64,000 nucleotides of DNA from Amphiduros pacificus (taxonomy: Eukaryota; Annelida; Polychaeta; Phyllodocida; Hesionidae), in assembly GCA_949316495.1 (NCBI GenBank), contig OX439004.1:5566185-5630184 (forward strand), in the 5' to 3' direction. Each line of letters begins with the position of its first letter. Within the stretch, counting starts at the first letter, position 1. Under the pieces are notes generated by a model. The model worked only from the letters and a program-made list of their open reading frames with translations, was not told where the DNA came from and ran no database searches. The translations under genes were made by a program, and so were the position numbers. Below are positions 24,895 through 34,799 of this stretch, piece after piece.

Positions 24895-25947
24895 GAAGGG
24901 TACAGATGAACAATTATAAACTTTATCACCAATTCATTTATAAGCAAAATTGTCAATCAAGGGGGGTTCCATATGGTCGAAGATTAATCAACATAAAATA
25001 CACACAATGCAACTCTGACAGTCTGCCTTGGAATTTTTGAACCATTTTTGGTTTTATTGATTGAACGATTATGTTTGTGAAGAGATCTGTCAATATTTCT
25101 ATCGAAGTGATGTATGCAATGGCATGAAATAACACAAGTCTGATTTCATCCAGAACCATTGTTCATGGCATTTGCTACTTTTTACACAGTAAGTGTGCAA
25201 TTTATGAAAACAATGACATGTGACACAAACATTCAAATAAACAATGGCGAATATTATAATCTTAGATATGACTATTTCACTCTATTTAAATCAAATGTCA
25301 TTTTCCTAGTATATTGCTACAGCCAATAATTTAGCAGGCATCTAAATAGGCGTTATTGGGTTTATATAGGCTGCATACGTGATAATACCATTTGTTGAGC
25401 GCTGATACCAGGCAGTGCCTATTCATGGAACCTCTCAGATATGTTCTCCGGAACAGGTGTGTCCTTAGACAATTCTCAAAGACATCTACTGAGAAACTAG
25501 TCTTGGTCTCTTCCAGGTATATAAAGATGCTGAGACAAACATTTAGGCTTAAGAGGTATAGTGTGTATCAAAAGGGAACACCAACTCTATATTAAGATAT
25601 GCGCCGTTAAAGCTAATTGGAGAGATAGTCACCCATTACGTATTAATATAATATTTTGATGGGATAGTCGATCATTTTTAGGTCATCTTGGTTTCGGTGT
25701 TTTCACTTGGCTACGAAACTTTTCTTTAAAATGATGTTTATGACACATTTTTTAATGTATATATGAGAAAATTAATGGATTTTCCTGTATTGAAAACGAG
25801 TTATGTGAAAAATAGAATCACATATCAGGAAACATCTGCACTTTTCCAATCATGTGTTTTTCGTTAGTTGACAGATTTACATTCAACAAATATTAATCTT
25901 GCTTGGAACTTGCAACTTACTTGAAATGTTTGGCCTTCATTTTAGCA
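24895..25947. other. No gene seen
   Basis: Short frames only, none with a motif. Confidence 0.45.
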
Positions 25948-26809
25948 CATTTTAGCGGCTTTTTGTATTCGGCACATTGATGCGCGTTGATGCGCGTTGT
26001 GTCAGTCAGGGAAATGTCTGACACCTCGATTTTATTTTGTTTATCCAATGCATATTATGAACAAAAACGTTAGCATTTCCATATTTTAAAACATTCCACT
26101 TTGTTTTTAGGCAAAAAAAAATGTTACTTACAAAATATGAATTGTGACGCTTTACTGGCGGGAAAAGCTTCATTGGCGGGAAAAGCTTCATTGGCGGGAA
26201 AAGGCGCATGAATACAAAAAATGCAGCAAATGTGAGACGGTTTGCAGCGTCTTTGCCGAGCATGGTGCAGGTGATTGGAAGCTCTTGCTTAAAAAAAATC
26301 AGTAATTTTTCCAAAGAAAACACAAAAAAATGTTGCATTTTGTATTGTAAACAAGTGACACTTCCAACTTCCACTGAATTGTCAATGATAAACATGCACG
26401 CCGATAACATTACAAAAAACTTACTGATTATCATGTCATGCATATCAAAAGAACCGTCTTGGTCCAAAGGTTCTAGATATCTTTACCTTTTGTTGTTATC
26501 TTGAGGCATTGCAAAGATATCAATGAAAACGTAATTTTCGGAAGATTAACTCCTGCTTTCTGGTGCTTTGCTTTTGGCGATGTCAGTGGGCGATAATTTG
26601 ACACTGGGAAGTGCCTTGCAACACGAGTGAATCATGAGTGAAGCATGTCCCAACAAAAATGCAACCTGCTCACCACCTCATTCAAATCTGAGTGAGACCA
26701 AATAAAATAGTGCATTCCTTGTGTGACGTCACAATCAAACAGGCCACGCGCCAAGAACGCGCCAAGTCCCAAACGCGCAACATGCCGAATACAATAAGCC
26801 CATTTTAGC
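25948..26809 (+). mobile_element. Non-autonomous DNA transposon, copy 1 (short form)
   Basis: The element is 25957-26800 (844 bp). It starts GGCTTTTTGTATTCGGCAC and ends with the reverse complement of GGCTTATTGTATTCGGCA. It is flanked by a perfect 9-bp target duplication, CATTTTAGC (25948-25956 and 26801-26809). An unfilled version of the same site occurs at 27018-27060. The ends carry GCGCG-rich subterminal words. Inside are three tandem copies of an 18-bp GGCGGGAAAAGCTTCATT unit. No transposase is visible. A 153-codon minus frame inside it has no motif. Target size of 8-9 bp fits Mutator-like or hAT-like transposases; the ends do not decide. Confidence 0.92.
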
Positions 26810-26837
26810 TAACCAACTGTAGGTTTCAATCAGTAAG

Positions 26838-27016
26838 AGAATAAATCTGTTGTCCTATCAAAGCAGAAAAAAGAGAATAAATCTGTTGTCCTATCAAAGC
26901 AGAAAAAAGAGAATAAATCTGTTGTCCTATCAAAGCAGAAAAAAGAGAATAAATCTGTTGTCCTATCAAAGCAGAAAAAAGAGAATAAATCTGTTGTCCT
27001 ATCAAAGCAGAAAAAA
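26838..27016. repeat. 36-bp minisatellite, five near-perfect units
   Basis: The unit contains GAGAATAAATCTGTTGTCCT and ATCAAAGCAGAAAAAA. A single unit of the same sequence (with ATCAAAACAG) is found at 27083-27120, in the un-expanded sister of this segment. Confidence 0.96.
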
Positions 27017-27017
27017 A

Positions 27018-27121
27018 TGAATGTTTGGCCTTCTTTTTAGCACATTTTAGCTAACCAACTATACTTCAATATTTCAATCAGTAAGAGAATAAATCTGTTG
27101 TCCCATCAAAACAGAAAAAAA
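27018..27121. repeat. Sister copy of the transposon's target site, empty
   Basis: This segment repeats 25921-25956 plus 26801-26875. It has ATGTTTGGCCTTC, a TTTTAGCACATTTTAGC stretch, then TAACCAACT and TCAATCAGTAAGAGAATAAA. It has a single CATTTTAGC and no transposon, and only one 36-bp unit. The region was therefore duplicated in tandem, and the transposon and the 36-bp expansion came later in one copy (or were lost from this one). Confidence 0.9.
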
Positions 27122-27329
27122 TGAAATGCTGCTTTTTTCTACTCTGGTGTTTACTACAGCAACAATGATTGGGTAAAGTCAACTTTCGAGCCATGCCATT
27201 TAACCAGTGTGAAGGTAACCGGCAGCTGGAGTCACCCACCATCTCCAGTTCTCCATATACATGTATGTAACCAGGAAAGGCGCATATCTATTGCTTTAAC
27301 AGCTATTCTAATGGAGCCGGGTAAAAAGA

Positions 27330-27378
27330 ATGATAAAAATGTATCTTGTACATAACGTACAAGATACATTTTTATCAT
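27330..27378. repeat. Perfect 22-bp hairpin with 5-base loop
   Basis: The left arm (27330-27351) begins ATGATAAAAATGTATC and ends TTGTAC. The right arm (27357-27378) is its exact reverse complement. The loop is ATAAC. AT-rich arms of this length without mismatch are unlikely by chance. No GC-rich stem plus T-run is seen, and the stem is too short for a microRNA precursor. Confidence 0.9.
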
Positions 27379-28126
27379 GCTTTTTTGCAATCCAGATATT
27401 ATTACTCTTCATAGCAGATCCAGGATTTATATCTGGCTCTGCAAGCATTGACCATAATCAGTGAGTACCCAGAGGTCACGCCCATAACAAGCTTCTTTCA
27501 GAAGCCAATCGACATTAAGTAAAATATTTGTCACATGTAATAACACAGCCAATCAGAGTCCTTGTTTTTGTGAGAAGGTGAATTCAACAACAAATACATG
27601 TGCAAGTATAACTCAGTCAACTGGTGTCATTGTTTTAGACGTGTATGAAGTTTGTTACTAAGTCACTTTTCACAGTTCATTATTCAGAATTTTTTATGAT
27701 CAATAAATGAGGTTGTCAACATGTTATATTTGATCTCTTAAGTTGATTCTGATGGAAGGATCTCAAGAGTCTGAGCGCATGTACATAATGCAATCAGTTT
27801 TATATTACTACATGCAGTGAAACTAGGCCACCTAAAAAACACTATATGAAATTCAGTCTCAGCTGGGTGAACAGTCATCAGTTTCGATATTTCCACAAAA
27901 GGTTGCGGTCTCTGCCAAAATGGGTCACCTGTCTGTGTTTCAAGGTCCACATGACCCAAATCTAAAATGTCGTCTGCTCCAGGTCAAAACAAACTCAGAC
28001 AGTCATCATGTTCATTTCAGAAATTAACACAAACTGTGTTGAAGAATCGGCCTACGACTAACTACATTAACTATAAAATTGACAAATTTTATGACCTTTG
28101 TACACAAAGGTCAAATATTTTATTCA
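27379..28126. other. No gene seen
   Basis: Frames at 27738-27959 (minus) and 27967-28200 (plus) are short and have no motif; the latter runs into the transposon end at 28135. Confidence 0.45.
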
Positions 28127-29282
28127 TTTCAAAAGGCTTATTGTATTCGGCACGTTGCGCGTTTGGGACTTGGCGCGTTCTTGGCGCGTGGCCTGTTTGA
28201 TTGTGACGTCACACAAGGAATGCACTATTTTATTTGGTCTCACTCAGATGTGAATGAGGTGGTGAGCAGGTTGCATTTTTGTTGGCACATGCTTCACTCA
28301 TGATTCACTCGTGTTGCAAGGCCCTTCCCAGTGTCAAATTATCGCCCACTGACATCGCCAAAAGCAAAAGCACCAGAAAGCAGGAGTTAATCTTCCGAAA
28401 TTTACGTTTTCATTGATATCTTTGCAATGCCTCAAGATAACAACAAAAAGTAAAGATATTTAGAATCTTTGGACCAAGACGGTTCTTTTGATATGCATGA
28501 CATGATAACCAGTAAGTTTTTTTGTAATGTTATCGGCGTGCATGTTTATCATTGACAATTCATTTGCTGCATTTTTTGTATTCATGCGCCTTTTCCCGCC
28601 CTGAAATTCCCGCCAATGAAGCTTTTCCCGCCAGTGAAGCGTCACAATTCACATTTTGTAAGTAACATTTTTTTTTGGCTAAAAACAAAGTGGAATGTTT
28701 TAAAATATGGAAATGCTAACATTTTTGTTCATAATATGCATTGGATGAACAAAATAAAATCGAGGTGTCAGACATTTCTCTGACTGACACAACGCGCATA
28801 AACGCGCATCAACGTGCCGAATGCAAAAAGCTTAATTGGCTGACATTTTGTATGGATACTAACTTTGAATAAGAACATATCGTCAACAATTTTGCAGCAG
28901 GACTCAAATAGCTTTTTGAAAATATCCCAAAATGTTTTAAAAATACACTTTGAAATTAATGCACGTGTCACTTTGAAATTTATGCACGTGTCATTTTGAA
29001 ACAAATGCACGTGTCATTTTGAAACAAATGCACGTGTCATTTTGAAATAAACGCACGTGTCACTGTGAAATAAACTCACGTTTCACTTTGAAATAAACGC
29101 ACGTGTCACTATGAAATAAACGCACGTGTCGCTATGAAATAAACGCACGTGTCGATATGAAATAAACGCACGTGTCGATATGAAATAAACGCACGTGTCA
29201 ATGTTCCATTCACAAGATGGCTTGTGTTGAACGCGCCATTTATCAAACGCGCAACGTGCCGAATACAATAAGCCTTTCAAAA
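28127..29282 (-). mobile_element. DNA transposon, copy 2 (long form, with an inner end)
   Basis: The element spans 28135-29274 (1140 bp), flanked by TTTCAAAA on both sides (28127-28134 and 29275-29282). Its two outer ends are perfect inverted repeats for 31 bp, starting GGCTTATTGTATTCGGCACG. The first 698 bp (28135-28832) is a copy of element 1 in reverse orientation, ending in its own terminal sequence CGTGCCGAATGCAAAAAGC. A further 440 bp, with a 23-bp minisatellite, follows before the outer end. Relative to copy 1, about 150 bp is missing near 28560. No transposase is seen. Confidence 0.9.
28949..29200. repeat. 23-bp array with ten CACGTG words, inside the transposon
   Basis: Eleven units of the type TGAAATAAACGCACGTGTCA with 3 more bases. 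Ten keep the palindrome CACGTG (the E-box core) and one reads CACGTT. The array lies only in the extra right-hand part of the long transposon form, not in copy 1. Confidence 0.95.
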
Positions 29283-29492
29283 TAATGTAAATATGAAAAG
29301 AATCTTTAAAAAAGATAAAAGGAAAGTAGTTCGGCAAAGGAGTGATCTGCACCTGAGGCACCAAGTATGAGATAAGCGTTAAGAGGTTTATTTTAGTTGC
29401 ATACATTATAACTGAATAACATGCACCTTTGATTATATTAATATATTTGCATCAATACAAGCATTGATTATTTCAATTAATTATATTTCCAG
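29283..29492. other. No gene seen
   Basis: Short unique AT-rich stretch between the transposon and the minisatellite in front of the GPCR. Confidence 0.5.
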
Positions 29493-30197
29493 GAAAATGC
29501 TGCAGACCATTGTTGAAATGGAGCTGTGAAGTATTGGAGACATTAATTGAAACAGAAATATAAAATACTGGAGACCTATGTTGAAACGGAACAGTAAAAT
29601 GCTGGAGACCTATGGTGAGATGGAATAGTAAAATACTGGAGACCTATGTTGAAACGGAACAGGAAAATACTGGAGACCTGAGGTGAAACGGAACAGTAAA
29701 ATACTGGAGACCTATGTTGAAACGGAATAGTAAAATACTGGAGACCTATGTTGAAACGGAATAGTAAAATACTGGAGACCTATGTTGAAACGGAACAGTA
29801 AAATACTGAAGACCTATGTTGAAACGGAACAGTAAAATACTGGAGACCTGAGGTGAAACGGAATAGTAAAATACTGGAGACCTATGTTGAAACGGAATAG
29901 TAAAATACTGGAGACCTATGTTGAAACGGAACAGTAAAATACTGAAGACCTATGTTGAAACGGAACAGTAAAATACTGGAGACCTATGTTGAAACGGAAT
30001 AGTAAAATACAGGAGACCTATGTTGAAACGGAACAGTAAAATACTGAAGACCTATGTTGAAACGGAACAGTAAAATACTGGAGACCTAAGGGGAGATGGA
30101 ACAGTAAAATACTGGAGACCTATGTTGAAACGGAACAGTAAAATACTGGAGACCTAAGGGAGAATGGAATAGTAAAATACTGGGCACCTATATTGAA
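29493..30197. repeat. 34-bp minisatellite running into the GPCR start
   Basis: About 20 units with AAAATACTGGAGACCTATGT followed by TGAAACGGAACAGT or TGAAACGGAATAGT. Edge units are diverged; the last (GGGCACCTATATTGAAATGA) contains the GPCR start codon. The same TTGAAATGGA variant occurs in the first unit near 29513. Confidence 0.96.
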
Positions 30198-31343
30198 ATG
30201 ACACCAGAGCACATGGAGAATATGACATTGGAAAGGTCATTACACCAGGCCAACAGTGCCATATCCTCTGACATATTAACGTCATCAGATGACATGAATG
30301 TTACCCTACCTGCCTACCTGGATGACGTGTTCACGGACACATCCTTCTTTGAGAATTACTACGCTCCCGAGAGGTTTGTTGCTGAATGCATACTGGCCGT
30401 GCTTTCTGTGGTGTGCAATGCTATAGCCCTCGGTATCAGCAGAGGACACTACTATCAGCACCACGCCTATCACTCATTCTTCAAGAACATGGCTCTTGCC
30501 AACACACTAGCCTCCTTCTCATCCTGGCTCTGCAACAACAGCATCTTCCTCTTTTCCCACCAGTTGTCAGAGATGTCAGACTTCTGCAATGTGCTTGTCA
30601 TACTGCTCACGCTGAACGTGTGGTCCACGGCATTTGGCCTTGTCTCGGGGATGACTATTGTTGGATTTGGAGTGATTCACTACTTGGCGATCTGCTGGCC
30701 TTTACGGTATGACAGTATGCTAACTCCCAGGAGAGTGAAGTTGACCTTGATGTGTATATGGATTGTGAGTTCCCTGGTGGCAGTGTGGCCCCTTCTTGTC
30801 CAGTCAATCCATAGCCACATCAGCCAATCCTGCTCCATGGATTATGTGACCTGGGTCACCATAGCTGGGGCTGACACCAGTATGTCCCTCCTCTGTATAT
30901 GCTATGTCACCCTGGCCATACTTTGCATTAAGATATACTGTGAGATACGCAAGTTGCAGGAACGTCTGGCCTCCACGTTCTGTGAGGTAGATGACCTGCA
31001 GTTTGAGAGAAAGGCATGGAGAACCATAGTAATGTTGCTGTCTACCATGACAATATTTTTCCTGCCATATTGTATCGTCTATGTCATATCTTTAAACTTT
31101 CACAATTCACATCTCAATGATGACAAGGCTGTGCTTTATTACATGAATCTTTTACCTTATTTGAAATACGCAACTGACCCTGTTATATATGGTAAAAGGA
31201 TGCTAGGTTTGCAGGAGGCTCTACAGAAGAAGGTCAATGATGCATGCTGTGCCAGGTGGAGGGAGTACACCAGGTCATCTTCAAGTGCCAGAGAGGACTG
31301 CACCAGGAAGGGACAGCTCTACCACATGGCCACCTTAGTATAG
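30198..31343 (+). CDS. Rhodopsin-like (class A) G-protein-coupled receptor, orphan
   Basis: A single open frame of 381 residues with seven hydrophobic segments (about 61-81, 93-113, 128-163, 180-201, 219-248, 274-299, 312-332). It is a plasma-membrane receptor expected to signal through heterotrimeric G proteins. Class A marks: N74 (1.50), LAICWPLRY after TM3, W188 (4.50), P290 (6.50) and DPVIY (327-331) in TM7. Sequons at N8 and N34 suit an outside N-terminus, and C350-C351 suit palmitoylation after helix 8. C130 and C212 could form the loop disulfide. Oddities: the DRY motif reads IHY (160-162), the TM2 position 2.50 is N102 where Asp is usual, 7.49 is D327, and the TM6 toggle Trp is Phe. 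TM5 lacks the usual proline, as in the melanocortin/cannabinoid/adenosine group, so I lean to a distant member of that group; the ligand is unknown. No intron is visible. The frame upstream is closed by a TGA at 30126, so the first ATG is the natural start unless an upstream exon is spliced in. Confidence 0.93.
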   Translation: MTPEHMENMTLERSLHQANSAISSDILTSSDDMNVTLPAYLDDVFTDTSFFENYYAPERFVAECILAVLSVVCNAIALGISRGHYYQHHAYHSFFKNMALANTLASFSSWLCNNSIFLFSHQLSEMSDFCNVLVILLTLNVWSTAFGLVSGMTIVGFGVIHYLAICWPLRYDSMLTPRRVKLTLMCIWIVSSLVAVWPLLVQSIHSHISQSCSMDYVTWVTIAGADTSMSLLCICYVTLAILCIKIYCEIRKLQERLASTFCEVDDLQFERKAWRTIVMLLSTMTIFFLPYCIVYVISLNFHNSHLNDDKAVLYYMNLLPYLKYATDPVIYGKRMLGLQEALQKKVNDACCARWREYTRSSSSAREDCTRKGQLYHMATLV

Positions 31344-32130
31344 CATTAGAGGACACCACTGTATCGCGGTGGTGTATGACACAGCATAAGGGGACACCAC
31401 TATCTCATGGTAAATGACATGGCTACCTAAGTATAACATTAGGGAACGTCACTGTATCGCGGTGGTGTATGACACATTATAAGGAGACATCACTATCTCA
31501 TGGTATATGACATGGCTACCTAATTATAACATTAGGGGACACCACTGTATCGCGGTGGTGTATCACACAGCATAAGGGGACACCACTATCTCATGGTATA
31601 TGACATGGCTACCTAAGTATAACATTAGGGAACACCACTGTATCGCGGTGGTGTATGACACATTATAAGGGGACACCACTATCTCATGGTATATGACATG
31701 GCTACCTAATTATACCATTAGGGGACACCACTGTATCGCGGTGGTGTATCCCACAGCATAAGGGGACACCACTATCTCATGGTATATGACATGGCTACCT
31801 AATTATACCATTAGGGGACACCACTGTATCGCGGTGGTGTATCACACAGCATAAGGGGACACCACTATCTCAGTGGTATATGACATGGCTACCTAAGTAT
31901 AGCATTAGGAAACACCACTGAATCGCGGTGGTCTATGACACAGCATAAGGAGACATAACTATCTCATGGTGTATGACATGACTACCTAAGTATAGCATTA
32001 GGGAACACCACTGTATCGCGGTGGTGTATGACACATCATAAGGAGACACCAATATCTCAGTGGTATATGACATGGCTATCTAATTATACCATTAGGGGAC
32101 ACCACTGTATCACGGTGGTGTATAACATGA
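31328..32130. repeat. 93-bp satellite running out of the GPCR stop
   Basis: About 8.6 units. Each has ACACCACTGTATCGCGGTGG (short inverted arms CCAC/GTGG), then CACCACTATCTCATGG, then ACATGGCTACCTAAGTATA. The first unit is the end of the GPCR gene itself: ACATGGCCACCTTAGTATAG spells the last codons and the stop. The array thus seems to have grown from the 3' edge of the gene. Confidence 0.95.
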
Positions 32131-32446
32131 CCATCTTAGTGAAGCATTATTATCTCAGTATATAACATGGCATAAGGGGACATCTCTGAGTGGTGTATGT
32201 CATAAAATAAAGAGACATCACTGTATCTCATTGGCCATCTTGGGAGTGTAAAATGTCCACCATTATGAGGTTTGTACTGAATTGTAATCTCCACTTGACA
32301 AGCATAGGGGATCACCTCTGTGTAAAAAAAACTGTTGTGTCAAAACAACCTGAGAACTATTTATGAACTCAGATTGTAGATTTGTTTTCTACAGATCAAA
32401 GGTTATGTGTCTTTCAAGTCTCTGAAGTTGTGTTTATGATGTGAAG
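32131..32446. other. Worn satellite remnants, no gene
   Basis: To about 32230 there are degraded pieces of the 93-bp unit (TATAACATGGCATAAGGGGA). After that, unique sequence. Confidence 0.5.
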
Positions 32447-32463
32447 TACACACACACACACAT

Positions 32464-32546
<83 letters not shown>

Positions 32547-32552
32547 TACAGA

Positions 32553-32598
<46 letters not shown>

Positions 32599-32604
32599 TA
32601 CAGA

Positions 32605-32678
<74 letters not shown>

Positions 32679-32684
32679 TACAGA

Positions 32685-32732
<48 letters not shown>

Positions 32733-32766
32733 TACAGATGAATATATATATATAGGTACAGATGAA
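32447..32766. repeat. (CA)n and (TA)n with five GGTACAGATGAA inserts
   Basis: About 38 bp of CA repeat passes into TA repeat, which is broken at uneven spacing by the same word, TAGGTACAGATGAATATA (near 32544, 32596, 32676, 32730 and 32754). The word and its TA arms have been copied as a unit of variable length. Confidence 0.97.
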
Positions 32767-33234
32767 TAATATAATACGTGTTGAAATAGGGTGTTAGGAT
32801 GAGAGAGAATGGTAATTTCCCTTGTGCACCTCGTATATCGTATTAAGTCAGTATTGAAGTAAGCTGTAAGGAGTTGCTCTTTGTAACTATGTTTGACTAA
32901 TCCGGTAGATATGCATTGAATTGTTTGTCACGATTCTCATTGTCAAAGACCCGATACAGAATCCGTGGGAGGAGTACAATGGAATGAATGTTGGGATCGG
33001 TCAAGATATTTCTCATTAATTTATCTGACAACGTACCACAGTAATGTATGAATTTAACTTGTGATATTGTAAGCGTTATTAATACTTCTAGCTCATTAAT
33101 TACTTGTACCAAATATTATACATAATGGACAGGTATATGTCAATATTGTGTTGTCCCTCATGCTGGTGACAGACGGATACTGGTGACAGACTGATTCCTT
33201 GTAGGCAGTAGGTGGCACAACATACATATTGGTC
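32767..33234. other. No gene seen
   Basis: Unique sequence, no motif. Confidence 0.45.
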
Positions 33235-33660
33235 TACACTGTATATAATTAGAGGGTGGTTTGCACTGTACATGCAGAGGGATTGTACATAATATATATT
33301 GGTTTGCACTGTACAGGCAGAGGGTGGTATAGAATATATATTGGTTTGCACTATACAGGCAGAGGGTGGTATATAATACATATTGGTTTGCACTGTACAG
33401 GCAGAGGGTGGTATATAATACATATTGGTTTGCACTGTGCAGGCAGAGGGTGGTATATAATACATATTGGTTTGCACTGTACAGGCAGAGGGTGGTATAT
33501 AATATATATTGGTTTGCACTGTACAGGCAGAGGGTGGTACAAGATATATATTGGTTTACACTCTACAGGCAGAGGGTGGTACATAATATATATAACTCTT
33601 CCCTGTATATATGCAGAGGGTGGCACACACTTTATATTTAAGTAGAGGGTGGCACACAAT
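33235..33660. repeat. 42-bp minisatellite, about 9 units
   Basis: The unit contains TTGGTTTGCACTGTACAGGC and AGAGGGTGGTATATAATA. The units between 33300 and 33540 are near-identical; those at the edges are worn, and scattered relatives (CAGTGGTGGTAGGACATA, GCAGTGGGTGGCAAAATA) reach to about 33770. Being 14 codons long, the unit leaves several frames open on both strands. Confidence 0.95.
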
Positions 33661-33705
33661 CTATACTGATCTACACTGAATATACAGTGGTGGTAGGACA
33701 TATAC

Positions 33706-33745
<40 letters not shown>

Positions 33746-34547
33746 GTATATGCAGTGGGTGGCAAAATATAAACATTTCTCATCAGAGAAGGATTGATTG
33801 GGAGGAGAGGAACAGGCCAAGTAATATTGGTACAGATCAGGTTTTTGGTGGTTGAAAGTAAATGTTATCTTTATCCATCAGAGGGCACCACACTATATAT
33901 GTGGAAATTATATAAACTCAAGGGTGGGAAAACACCTGGCTTTTCTGCAATATCAATGGTAGAAGATTGTTATCTGGTTTGAGATAACAATAAAACACCA
34001 CCTTCCTTACTGCCAACTTTGAGATTCAGATTTGGTATGACCTTTTGCATGGTAATTCCACACGAATTCATATGCTTTTGGGACCAATTTATGTTGACTT
34101 ATGTTGATCACAGTTGGGGCTGGTATATTTGGGGGAAGAAATATTTCAGGCTTTGATGGGGAATCTGCAATATATAGAGAACATGAGATTAAATTTGGGT
34201 ATATATCCATCATTGGATATTATGGATGTTATGGATAAACAAAAGTTTATTTCATTTATGTGAAATTTGTAATTTGAAAAATGTTTAATTTTACTTTTTT
34301 TACATGTGCAGAACATTACTCGCTTTATATTGATTTTATAATGTTTTGACAAAATCTCTTGAACGTGGTAGAATCAATTTGATATTATTCATAATATGAG
34401 GAAAATTGTTCTTTATTTGACTAATATTTGACTAATATATCTGGTAAACTCATTCAGGTACTTATTTGTTATATACAGCAATTTTGTTATTGTTTTCTGT
34501 TTGTATACACCAATTTGATTTGGTAAAGGTAGTCTTAAATGATGTTC
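33661..34547. other. Worn repeat edge with (TA)n at 33709-33744, then no gene
   Basis: A short TA tract flanked by ACAGATATAT / ATATCTGTATAT sits among decayed relatives of the 42-bp unit. From 33780 on, no gene or element is recognised. Confidence 0.5.
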
Positions 34548-34690
34548 AACTTGTGGAAACCTAATTGCTATATTACTAAAATGTGTGTACGTCGTTGTAT
34601 TCATGGAATGCAGTTCGATATTATGGATATTGTAACTTGCATAATTCATGAATTATAAAAGAATTTGTAAATCCGATCTGCAACAATTTG
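34548..34690 (+). repeat. Dispersed repeat D1, copy 2
   Basis: Homologous to 15165-15345 (TTGTGGAAACCTAATTGCTA, GGAATGCAGTTCGATATTAT, TATAAAAGAATTTGTAAATC). Shorter in the middle than copy 1. Confidence 0.75.
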
Positions 34691-34799
34691 AGCTTCGAGT
34701 TTGTTTTCTTCACCCCAGTTCTGTGCCAAATAGAATGACCAAAATATATACTTGTCTGCACTGGATAGGCAATAGGTAAAAAATACATATACATACACA

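Noticed and set aside
26006-26467. 153-codon minus frame inside the DNA transposon
   Set aside because: No transposase motif. It crosses the 18-bp repeats, and the second transposon copy does not keep it.
30386-30712. 108-codon plus frame overlapping the GPCR
   Set aside because: Shadow of the GPCR in another frame. The GPCR frame carries all family motifs.
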